Of a stretch of DNA of 18,519 nt, positions 1-6,242 are shown in pieces. The translations under genes were made by a program, and so were the position numbers. The notes beneath the pieces were generated by a model, which was not told the DNA's origin, made no database searches, and saw nothing but the letters and a program-made list of their open reading frames with translations. Each line of letters starts with the position of its first letter. Position 1 is the first letter of the stretch. The DNA comes from Porphyromonadaceae bacterium. Lineage in GTDB: Bacteria; Bacteroidota; Bacteroidia; Bacteroidales; Paludibacteraceae. Location: positions 1 through 18,519 of the forward strand of contig CAJPPQ010000008.1 in assembly GCA_905372605.1 (NCBI GenBank), given 5' to 3'.

Positions 1-214
1 CGAACTCAGGGTAGGCGACGAGATACTTGTCGTGGGAAATACGACAGGAGCTTACGAGAGTGTTGTCGAAGAGATACGGGTCGACCTCAAGCCTGTCGAG
101 AGCGTAGGCAAGGGGGTGCCGTTCTCCATAAAGACCACCGAGACACTCCACCGCAACGACAAGCTCTATAAAATGGAACTCCAAGAGCACCGCAGAGAAC
201 GCGGCTCGTTTTAG
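1..214 (+). CDS. U32 family peptidase, C-terminal fragment
   Basis: Only the last 70 codons are inside the window; the frame is open from base 2 to the TAG at 212-214 and the gene begins upstream. The visible part reads ELRVGDEILVVGNTTGAY, then VEEIRVDLKPVE, and finishes near RNDKLYKMELQEHR. A small beta-barrel of this kind (GDxxxxxGxTTG, then VEEIRVDLKPVE, then DKLYKM) is what I recall at the C-terminus of Bacteroidales peptidase U32 (collagenase-like) proteins, where it follows the catalytic domain and resembles translation-factor beta-barrels. The catalytic part is not visible, so activity cannot be judged. The next gene starts 354 bp downstream and is unlikely to be co-transcribed. An alternative is another protein carrying the same barrel; the family call rests on remembered motif similarity only. 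Confidence 0.7.
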   Translation, partial: ELRVGDEILVVGNTTGAYESVVEEIRVDLKPVESVGKGVPFSIKTTETLHRNDKLYKMELQEHRRERGSF

Positions 215-293
215 TTTAGAGTCTATCTGTTTTTAGATATGTTTACATTTTTGCCACCCAGCCGTATATCATTTCTATCGAACATCTCTATGA

Positions 294-482
294 TTTTACA
301 CAAATGCAACGGCGTTTTATGCAAATGTAACGGCGTTTTACACAAATGTAACGACGTTTTACACAAATGCAACGGCGTTTTACACAAATGTAACGACGTT
401 TTACACAAATGTAATGGCGTTTTACGCAAATGCAACGGCGTTTTACGCAAATGCAACGGCGTTTTACACACGTGCAACGACT
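294..482. repeat. 21-bp tandem repeat array, nine copies
   Basis: Nine head-to-tail 21-bp units start at 294, 315, 336, 357, 378, 399, 420, 441 and 462. The consensus is TTTTACACAAATG followed by CAACGGCG. Differences between units are almost all transitions (C/T at the CAC/TGC/CGC and TGC/TGT positions, A/G in GGCG/GACG); only the last unit is more degenerate. There are no spacers, so it is not a CRISPR array. Because 21 is a multiple of three, frames on both strands stay open across it. The array fills the spacer between the U32 gene and the receptor gene at 569. The rest of the spacer holds a weak hairpin (TATCT 224-228, AGATA 235-239) and an imperfect promoter-like TATCTTG at 523-529, which I do not call. 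Confidence 0.95.
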
Positions 483-568
483 CCGAGCAAAACGTATCGT
501 CATTTTTAAACCACCACAATATTATCTTGTCTTTTATTTATCCGATTTCTGAAAAAGTATTCAAGTAA

Positions 569-3019
569 ATGAAACGATTCAATCTATTGTTCTCTCTGCT
601 GATGGCTACGAGCTTCGTCAGTGGACAGACTACACTACAAGGTATCGTCGTCGATGCCTCATCACACCGTCCTATCAGTTTTGTCTCAGTCTCTGTGAAG
701 GGAAGCCATAGCGGTTTCTTCGATGGCAGCACTACCGATGCCAACGGACGATACTCCGTAGCGAACCTACCTGCCGATACGTTCGTCGTAACCCTATCGG
801 CAAACGACTACATCGAGTATTCGAAGACAATCGTCGGCTACGCCGACGAGAGCATTGTCAATCTCGACTTCGAGCTTACGGCTAAGGCTACCGCCTTGGG
901 CGAGGTATCTGTCGAAGCGGCCAAATCGCAGATGCGTTTCGAGCTCGACAAGAAGATTTTCGATGTAGCGGCAAGCGCCATCTCTGCCGGATCTTCGGCG
1001 AGCGATATTTTGCAGAATATCCCCTCTGTGGAGGTCTCTGCCGACGGTGCTATTTCACTCCGTGGCTCCGAAAGTGTCGAGATTTGGCTCAATGGACGTC
1101 TCGCAGGGCTTACTGCCGAGAACCGCTCGCAGATTCTCGAGCAATTCCCTGCCGAATCTATCGACCGTATCGAGATTATCACCAACCCTTCGTCGAAATA
1201 CAGCCCCGAAGGGACGGCGGGAATCATCAACATCGTACTCCGACAGGGGCGTAAAGCCGGTTACTACGGCTCCCTTCAGGCGAGCCTCAACAACAAACTC
1301 GGATACAACATCAGTGCCAATATTAACTATAGCAGCGATAAGCTCGACCTATTCGCCTCTGTCGGATATGGCAGACGCGTCAGGAATTCGACTCACGTCA
1401 TCGACCGAAGCTCTTTGGCAGGTGATTCGGTGATAGGCAACCTCAAGTCGAAGCAGCTGACGTATGGCAATGAGCATAGCCTCTTTACGCGTATTGGCGG
1501 CGTATATCATCTTTCGGCTACCGACGACGTTTCTTTGTCGGCTTTCGGTATGTTTGGCAGGCAAGGCGACAGCACTTCCGTCGCCCAACACTCCGATATA
1601 GGCAAGCGTTTTGGCAGCCGACGTCTCACATACGAAAATAGCAACCGCAACGGCGGCAATATCACTCTCGGCTATCGGCATCTATTCTCCGACAAGGCAG
1701 ATATCGACATCTCTGCCGACTACAATCAGTGGGGGGCCGACGGCACGACCGACTTCAATGAACTTCGTAGTTACTACATCGACCCCGACGATATCGCCGA
1801 CTCGGTTTCGTCCATATACGAGAGGCAAAAGATAGGTTTGGTCAATAAAACAATATCTTTCAAAGCCGATTACACTAATAAATTCAGCGATTTGCATCGT
1901 ATCGAGGCGGGGGCGAGCGGATACTCCAATATCGAGAAGGCTCCTTCCGATATTTTCTCGGGGACATCTCCGAATAATATGACTCGCAACATACTTCTTA
2001 GCAACGAATACTCTTATATTCGTTCCGTTGCTGCCGTTTATTTCAATTATGCAGGTAAATGGAGAAACTTCAACTATCAGGCGGGGCTTCGCGGAGAGTA
2101 TACACATACTTCTATGATTGCTACCGACTATGCTCTTACCGAAAAACATTATTACGACCTCTTTCCGTCGCTTTTCATCAATTACAATTGGACGAAAACC
2201 AATCAATTACAGCTCAACTACACTCGACGAATCTCGCGTCCGAACGGTTGGCAGCTAAACCCTTTCAAAAATATCAGCGACTCGAAGAATATACGTTTCG
2301 GTAATCCAAACCTCGACCCCGAGTACTCCAATTCGTTCGAGCTCAACTATATTAAGACTCTAGGAAAGCACTCCGTATCGGTATCGGGCTATTTCCGCAA
2401 TACCGACAACGTCATTCAGCGTATATCGTACCTATATTCCGACATAATGTACAACACGAGCGACAATATCACATCGTCCGTATCTTCAGGTACCGAGATT
2501 GTGTTAAAAAACTCTATTGCCAAGTTTCTAAACATCACTACTACGGCAAATATTTATTATTATTACCTAAAAGGCTTCGATTATCTTGTGCCCGCAACGG
2601 GCTATCACCTTATCGGGCAGTCGCAAAGTAACGTCTCTTGGAACGTTCGAATGATGGCACAAGCCGTTTTACCTGCCGGTTTTACCCTTCAGCTCAACGG
2701 CGGATACAATGCTCCGCGTGTCGTTTCGCAGGGAAAGACCGACGCCGATTTTTCGATAGACTTCGGCTTACGTAAGTCGCTAGGTAATTTTATTTTTATG
2801 CTCAATGCTAAAGATATTTTCGATTCGCGGCAGCGTATTGTTACCACGACTGCCGATAATTTCACGCAGCGGTCGGTGATGAGGCGTGGCAAGCGAGAGA
2901 TTACTCTGTCGGTTACCTATTCTTTTGGTAATATGAAGCAAAACAACAACAAACGTCGTACCAACAACAACGATACTTCCAATGGCGACTATCAGATTCT
3001 CGACACAGGTATCGATTGA
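569..3019 (+). CDS. TonB-dependent receptor-like outer membrane beta-barrel protein
   Basis: 816 residues. A signal peptide occupies about residues 1-19 (MKRFNLLFSLLMATSFVSG, cut before Q). Then comes a carboxypeptidase-regulatory-like beta-sandwich at about 22-105 (LQGIVVDASSHRPI, TTDANGRYSV), common at the N-terminus of Bacteroidota receptors. A TonB plug domain follows at about 130-225 (SASDILQNIPSVEV, ISLRGSESVEIWLNGR, IDRIEIITNPSSKY, GIINIVLR). The rest is a long run of alternating aromatic/polar strands typical of an OMP beta-barrel (barrel_3 type), ending in the strand REITLSVTYSFGNM and a polar Asn-rich tail. It should sit in the outer membrane; such proteins import ligands with TonB energy or assist export, but the substrate cannot be read from the sequence. 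No SusD-like partner follows, so a polysaccharide-utilisation role is not supported. The ATG at 569 directly follows a TAA at 566-568 and lies just after the tandem repeats. The start is supported by the signal peptide. Confidence 0.93.
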   Translation: MKRFNLLFSLLMATSFVSGQTTLQGIVVDASSHRPISFVSVSVKGSHSGFFDGSTTDANGRYSVANLPADTFVVTLSANDYIEYSKTIVGYADESIVNLDFELTAKATALGEVSVEAAKSQMRFELDKKIFDVAASAISAGSSASDILQNIPSVEVSADGAISLRGSESVEIWLNGRLAGLTAENRSQILEQFPAESIDRIEIITNPSSKYSPEGTAGIINIVLRQGRKAGYYGSLQASLNNKLGYNISANINYSSDKLDLFASVGYGRRVRNSTHVIDRSSLAGDSVIGNLKSKQLTYGNEHSLFTRIGGVYHLSATDDVSLSAFGMFGRQGDSTSVAQHSDIGKRFGSRRLTYENSNRNGGNITLGYRHLFSDKADIDISADYNQWGADGTTDFNELRSYYIDPDDIADSVSSIYERQKIGLVNKTISFKADYTNKFSDLHRIEAGASGYSNIEKAPSDIFSGTSPNNMTRNILLSNEYSYIRSVAAVYFNYAGKWRNFNYQAGLRGEYTHTSMIATDYALTEKHYYDLFPSLFINYNWTKTNQLQLNYTRRISRPNGWQLNPFKNISDSKNIRFGNPNLDPEYSNSFELNYIKTLGKHSVSVSGYFRNTDNVIQRISYLYSDIMYNTSDNITSSVSSGTEIVLKNSIAKFLNITTTANIYYYYLKGFDYLVPATGYHLIGQSQSNVSWNVRMMAQAVLPAGFTLQLNGGYNAPRVVSQGKTDADFSIDFGLRKSLGNFIFMLNAKDIFDSRQRIVTTTADNFTQRSVMRRGKREITLSVTYSFGNMKQNNNKRRTNNNDTSNGDYQILDTGID

Positions 3020-3061
3020 TACCGTTTTGTCGGCTGTCGTCGATTTTTCGCATATTTTTAG

Positions 3062-3069
3062 TATCTTTG
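3062..3069 (+). promoter_or_regulatory. Bacteroidota -7 promoter element upstream of the HD-domain gene
   Basis: TATCTTTG fits the TAnnTTTG -7 consensus of Bacteroidota primary-sigma promoters and lies 25 bp before the ATG at 3095. No good TTTG -33 box is present at the usual 19-20 bp spacing (the bases there are GTCG), so the promoter may be weak or need an activator. It would serve the HD-domain and clamp-loader genes together. Confidence 0.55.
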
Positions 3070-3094
3070 CAGCATAGAGTAATATATTTTCACG

Positions 3095-3628
3095 ATGAAT
3101 TACCAAGCCATAATAGATAAGTATTATCCTGTCGATACGCCTATATATCATCTGCTTATGTCGCATAGTCGTTCCGTAGCCGATAAGTCGCTATCTATCA
3201 TCCGTCGGCACGGTTTCGATGTCGATACGGCTTTTGTCGAAGAGGCGGCTATGCTTCATGATATTGGTATTTTTCTCACCAATGCTCCTGTTATCGAATG
3301 TTTTGGTTCGCATCAATATATCGAGCACGGTTATCTTGGTGCCGATATCGTTCGTCGCGAGGGATACCCATTTCATGCTCTTGTCTGTGAGCGGCATACG
3401 GGTACAGGCTTATCGACCGACGAAATCGTACGTCGTCGGCTTCCTTTGCCGCACCGCGATATGCGTCCTATCTCACTCGAGGAGCAGATTATATGCTATG
3501 CAGACCTTTTCTTTTCGAAGACGCATCTCGATGTAGAGAAACCTATCGATATCGTGCGGCAGCGAGTTGCTGCTTTCGGCGATGAGTCGTTGAATACTTT
3601 CGAGCGTTGGGTCTCTATATTTGAGTAA
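3095..3628 (+). CDS. HD-domain metal-dependent phosphohydrolase
   Basis: 177 residues, cytoplasmic (no signal peptide or membrane segment). The HD-superfamily metal site is visible: H24 (LLMSHSRSVADK), H55-D56 in MLHDIGIF, a His pair in SHQYIEHGYLGADIV (H73, H78), H101 in CERHTGTGLS, and D137 in CYADLFFSK. These residues normally bind one or two divalent metals and hydrolyse phosphoester bonds, often of nucleotides; the substrate is not evident. The length fits small single-domain HDIG proteins. The ATG at 3095 is chosen because the TATCTTTG element lies 25 bp upstream and the conserved region starts soon after. The gene lies 33 bp before the clamp-loader gene, with no terminator between, so the two are probably co-transcribed; that does not establish a shared function. 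Confidence 0.87.
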   Translation: MNYQAIIDKYYPVDTPIYHLLMSHSRSVADKSLSIIRRHGFDVDTAFVEEAAMLHDIGIFLTNAPVIECFGSHQYIEHGYLGADIVRREGYPFHALVCERHTGTGLSTDEIVRRRLPLPHRDMRPISLEEQIICYADLFFSKTHLDVEKPIDIVRQRVAAFGDESLNTFERWVSIFE

Positions 3629-3661
3629 TATTTATTAATGTATAATATATTTCGATAAAAT

Positions 3662-4798
3662 ATGTTGTTTCGTGATGTTATAGGGCAAGACGATATTAAG
3701 GCTCGGCTCATACGTAGTGTCGACGAAGGGCGGGTAGCTCACGCTCAACTATTTTACGGTATCGAAGGCGTGGGATGTCTGCCGATGGCTTTGGCTTATG
3801 CTCAATACCTCTCGTGCGAGCATCGCACCGGCGGCGATTCTTGCGGACAATGTGCGTCGTGCAGGCAGTATGCCAAGCTATCTCATCCCGACCTTCATCT
3901 TGTCTTTCCTATTGTTAATAAAAAATCTTCCGGCGACGATGGCTCTATTTGCAACGATTTTCTACCGCTTTTTAGAGACGCCGTGCTCAGCAATCCTTAT
4001 CTGTCGTTCGAAGATTGGCAAGAGGCTTTGGGCGACGACAAGAAACCTGTAATATATACTCGCGAGGGCGACGAAATCATACGAAAACTCAATCTGAAGT
4101 CGTTCGAGTCGCCTTATAAGGTGATGATTATTTGGTGTGCCGACCGTATGCACGAGGCTTGTGCCAATAAGGTACTCAAAATTCTCGAAGAGCCTCAGGG
4201 GCAGACGCTTTTCATCCTTATTTCCGACTCTGTCGAAGACATTATTCCTACTATACGTTCACGTGTGCAGCAGGTGTTTTTTCCTCCCATAGAGCATCGC
4301 TATCTTAGCGAATACTTGCAACGCTTCGGTATCGAGGAGGGCACTGCCGATTTCTTCATACGCAATTCGCGGGGAAGCATTAGTGAGCTTTTTCTTCAAA
4401 TGTCGCAATCCGATACCCGACAGCAATACTTTCGTATGTTTACGCAGCTTATGCGTACCTGCTGGAATCTCAACGAAGAGACTTTCTCTGAGCAATGGAA
4501 GCCACTGCTCAACGAATTTATTGCTCTGGGGCGTACGGGGCAGTTGTCGTTTCTGCAGAACTCTCAGCGACTCCTACGCGACAACTTCGTTTACAATCTT
4601 TCTGCCGATAGTCTGGTGTATCTCAGCAGCGATGAGCTCGATTTTGCTCGTAAGTTTGCACGTTTCGTCAGCGAGAACAATGTCGAAGACCTTATGGACG
4701 AGTTTGCGCTTGCCGAGTCGCACATCGACCGCAACACGAAAGACCAATACGTCTTTCTCGACCTTATGCTATCGCTTCATCGGCTACTTAGAGCCTGA
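3662..4798 (+). CDS. holB: DNA polymerase III clamp-loader subunit delta-prime
   Basis: 378 residues. The N-terminus has the clamp-loader AAA+ pattern: FRDVIGQDDIKARL, then HAQLFYGIEGVGCLPMALAYA at about 27-47. The P-loop is degenerate, with G38-C39-L40 where an active ATPase has GK(S/T), as expected for the non-hydrolysing delta-prime rather than gamma/tau. A zinc-binding cluster follows (C52, C61, C64, C67 in CGQCASC). Further conserved parts are YKVMIIWCADRMHEACANKVLKILEEP and the SRVQQVFFP segment in the place of the SRC motif. The C-terminal third is the helical collar domain that packs with delta and gamma. The protein helps load the beta sliding clamp at the replication fork. The ATG at 3662 places the FRDVIGQ motif at the very N-terminus, as usual. 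Confidence is high for a clamp-loader subunit and slightly lower for delta-prime versus another non-catalytic paralogue. Confidence 0.9.
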   Translation: MLFRDVIGQDDIKARLIRSVDEGRVAHAQLFYGIEGVGCLPMALAYAQYLSCEHRTGGDSCGQCASCRQYAKLSHPDLHLVFPIVNKKSSGDDGSICNDFLPLFRDAVLSNPYLSFEDWQEALGDDKKPVIYTREGDEIIRKLNLKSFESPYKVMIIWCADRMHEACANKVLKILEEPQGQTLFILISDSVEDIIPTIRSRVQQVFFPPIEHRYLSEYLQRFGIEEGTADFFIRNSRGSISELFLQMSQSDTRQQYFRMFTQLMRTCWNLNEETFSEQWKPLLNEFIALGRTGQLSFLQNSQRLLRDNFVYNLSADSLVYLSSDELDFARKFARFVSENNVEDLMDEFALAESHIDRNTKDQYVFLDLMLSLHRLLRA

Positions 4799-4838
4799 CT
4801 GCTTGCTGCCGTTGCATTCGTGCACGAGATAAACGAAA

Positions 4839-4873
4839 AAGGCTTATCGCATACATACGTACGGATGAGCCTT
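4839..4873 (-). terminator. Hairpin terminator for the rplU-rpmA operon, possibly bidirectional
   Basis: AAGGCTTATC (4839-4848) pairs with GATGAGCCTT (4864-4873), ten pairs including one G-U, around a 15-nt loop. Read on the minus strand it is followed by TTTTTCGTTT, a good U-rich tail, 42 bp past the rpmA stop. Read on the plus strand it lies 41 bp past the holB stop but has a poor U tail (CCTTGTT). It sits between two convergent operons and may end both. Confidence 0.75.
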
Positions 4874-4914
4874 CCTTGTTAGCTTATTATGAAAAAGATA
4901 AAAAATCGTATCGT

Positions 4915-5175
4915 TTATTCCGATGTTTCTACAATCGATACATAGCTGCGATTGTCTCTTTTCTTACGGAACTCCACTTTTCCTGCCACCAAAGCGAATA
5001 ACGTATGGTCTTTGCCCATACCCACGTTCGGTCCGGGATTGTGTACCGTGCCGCGTTGACGAACAAGTATATTGCCTGCCTTAGCGAACTGTCCGCCGAA
5101 GATTTTTACTCCCAGTCGTTTACTTTCCGATTCACGACCGTTTTTCGAACTACCTACACCTTTCTTATGTGCCAT
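4915..5175 (-). CDS. rpmA: Large-subunit ribosomal protein bL27
   Basis: 86 residues starting [22 protein letters not shown], the standard N-terminus of bL27, whose flexible tail reaches toward the peptidyl-transferase centre. The body [18 protein letters not shown] and [15 protein letters not shown] is also diagnostic. It has the mature-type N-terminus, without the cleavable extension found in Firmicutes. The start codon lies 17 bp downstream of the rplU stop, so the two form a tight operon with rplU first. The region before the start is A-rich (AAAAAGTT) rather than a strong Shine-Dalgarno site, as is common in this phylum. Length matches the family. Confidence 0.98.
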   Translation of the reverse strand: MAHKKGVGSSKNGRESESKRLGVKIFGGQFAKAGNILVRQRGTVHNPGPNVGMGKDHTLFALVAGKVEFRKKRDNRSYVSIVETSE

Positions 5176-5192
5176 AACTTTTTATTGTTTTT

Positions 5193-5507
5193 TTAAGCTG
5201 TTATTTCTTTTATTACTATCTCTGTCAGATCCTGACGATGTCCGTTCAGTTTACGGTAACCTTTACGGCGTTTTTTCTTGAATACAAGTACTTTGTCGCC
5301 TCTGAGGTGCGATATTACTTCTGCTTTAACCTTTGCTCCACTTACTGTCGGTGTTCCTACGGTAACGACACCGTCTTTATCGACAAGGAGCACGCTGTCG
5401 AACTCTACGTTAGAGCCTCTTTCGGCTTCATTCATGCGGTGGACGAATACTTTCTGACCCACCTCTACCTTGAACTGTTGTCCAAGCATTTCTACAATTG
5501 CATACAT
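5193..5507 (-). CDS. rplU: Large-subunit ribosomal protein bL21
   Basis: 104 residues beginning [22 protein letters not shown], the usual start of bL21, and ending [20 protein letters not shown]. bL21 binds 23S rRNA in the 50S subunit. The frame is open 53 codons further upstream, to 5666, but that part would overlap the promoter at 5614-5645 and has no L21 homology, so the start at 5507 is preferred; it also has a Shine-Dalgarno-like AAAGGA six bases upstream. The gene leads a two-gene operon with rpmA, as in most bacteria. The leader is about 100 nt long and may fold (see findings). Confidence 0.97.
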   Translation of the reverse strand: MYAIVEMLGQQFKVEVGQKVFVHRMNEAERGSNVEFDSVLLVDKDGVVTVGTPTVSGAKVKAEVISHLRGDKVLVFKKKRRKGYRKLNGHRQDLTEIVIKEITA

Positions 5508-5513
5508 TCTTAT

Positions 5514-5519
5514 TCCTTT
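5514..5519 (-). promoter_or_regulatory. Ribosome binding site of rplU
   Basis: Minus-strand AAAGGA, six bases before the ATG at 5507. It is one of the few recognisable Shine-Dalgarno sites in the window and decides between the 5507 start and longer alternatives. Confidence 0.65.
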
Positions 5520-5613
5520 GTATATATGTTTGTTTCTACGACCGTGAGGCGAGGTATCGCTGTAAATCAACGAAATTGCTGCTTGTCTCGTAGCCTCTTT
5601 GCGAATCGGACTG

Positions 5614-5645
5614 CAAAGGTAATACTTTTTCGTCGAACCGACAAA
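5614..5645 (-). promoter_or_regulatory. Promoter of the rplU-rpmA operon
   Basis: On the minus strand a -33 TTTG (5645-5642) is separated by 20 bp from a -7 TACCTTTG (5621-5614), matching the Bacteroidota TTTG-N19/20-TAnnTTTG promoter. Transcription would start roughly 100 nt before the rplU start codon. Confidence 0.8.
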
Positions 5646-5871
5646 ATATTTTTTCGTTCGCCTCACGAATCGAATATTTTTTGCCGCTTACTGCAATTTT
5701 TATAAGCCCGATTTTTGTATTTTTTTTTGACTCTTAATAGCTTTATTAATTTATTAATATTCAATCTACTATTCCGTACCGTGAGGCTATTTATTACCTC
5801 TGTTTATTGTGAAATAAATAAATTCAATCGAACTTTTAATAACGTTTCGCACATAATAGAAAAAAATGTAC

Positions 5872-5879
5872 TACCTTTG
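5872..5879 (+). promoter_or_regulatory. Candidate upstream -7 element for the giant gene
   Basis: TACCTTTG matches the TAnnTTTG consensus exactly and sits in AT-rich DNA 363 bp before the ATG at 6243. There is no TTTG at 19-20 bp upstream; the nearest is TTTC at 5845-5848 (23-bp gap). If used, the transcript has a long structured leader. Confidence 0.5.
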
Positions 5880-5991
5880 CAATCCCAAATCTAATGGGGA
5901 AATATATTACTTTTTTATTTGTATGAATAAATTTGGAGTATTCAAAAACGTATTGTGCCGTGAGTTTAGTATAATTGTAGCTCACTGTATG

Positions 5992-6022
5992 TCTGTTTTT
6001 TATCCGCCTCCACGTACCTTTG
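5992..6022 (+). promoter_or_regulatory. Candidate second promoter for the giant gene
   Basis: TCTG (5992-5995, three of four matches to the TTTG -33 box), a 19-bp spacer, then TACCTTTG (6015-6022, exact -7 match). Spacing is right. It overlaps the left arm of the inverted repeat at 6007-6068, so a transcript from here would lack the intact hairpin. Confidence 0.4.
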
Positions 6023-6068
6023 TAGACAATACCGAAATTTTGTCTGTGTACGCTCTCTGTAGTGGAGG
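6007..6068 (+). repeat. Nested inverted repeat in the leader of the giant gene
   Basis: CCTCCAC (6007-6013) is complementary to GTGGAGG (6062-6068); inside it GTAC (6014-6017) can pair with GTAC (6048-6051), and AGACAA (6024-6029) with TTGTCT (6040-6045). The three arms nest in the right order for one RNA structure. There is no U-tract directly after it, so it does not look like a simple terminator. Confidence 0.45.
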
Positions 6069-6242
6069 GTGCGTTTCGTTGTATGTAAATGATACGCGAA
6101 TATGGCATATTACTTCGGCTCCTTGGCTGCCGTCTATTTCGAGATTCAATACATAATAATATATATATCACAAGAATTTTTTATAAGCAATATAAATACA
6201 ATGAACAAAATTGGTTCTATAACTTTAAATCAAAACAGAAGT

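Larger units (their letters stand above)
5646..6242. other. AT-rich divergent intergenic region and leader of the giant gene
   Basis: This roughly 600-bp region between the rplU promoter and the giant gene has no convincing coding sequence. The stretch 5700-5865 is very AT-rich (runs such as TTATTAATTTATTAATATT) and carries TTCAATC twice (at about 5760 and 5822). Two plus-strand promoter candidates (5872-5879 and 6015-6022) and a nested inverted repeat (6007-6068) follow. A 77-codon ORF at 5923-6156 lacks any recognisable signal and is not called. Confidence 0.6.

Noticed and set aside
224..239. Terminator after the U32 gene
   Set aside because: The TATCT/AGATA stem is only five A/T-rich pairs, with the T-run in the loop rather than after it.
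294..482. CRISPR array
   Set aside because: Units are contiguous with no unique spacers and no cas genes are nearby.
223..519. Minus-strand repeat ORFs (KTPLHLC and CVKRRCI type)
   Set aside because: Open only because the 21-bp unit has no stop in those frames; no initiation signal and no similarity to a known protein.
838..2206. Minus-strand and other-frame ORFs inside the receptor gene
   Set aside because: They are shadows of the 816-codon receptor frame, which has a signal peptide, plug and barrel motifs.
5508..5666. N-terminally extended rplU starting at 5666
   Set aside because: The extension covers the promoter at 5614-5645 and adds 53 residues with no L21 character; the family starts at MYAIVE with a Shine-Dalgarno site.
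5866..6156. Small plus-strand ORF of 96 codons (77 if started at 5923) before the giant gene
   Set aside because: The 5866 start lies within the first promoter candidate, no ribosome site is visible, and the product has no recognisable pattern; the frame also crosses the inverted repeat.
6102..6242. Further upstream in-frame start of the giant gene at ATG 6102
   Set aside because: It would place about 47 residues of low-complexity, AT-rich translation before the signal peptide, blocking normal export.
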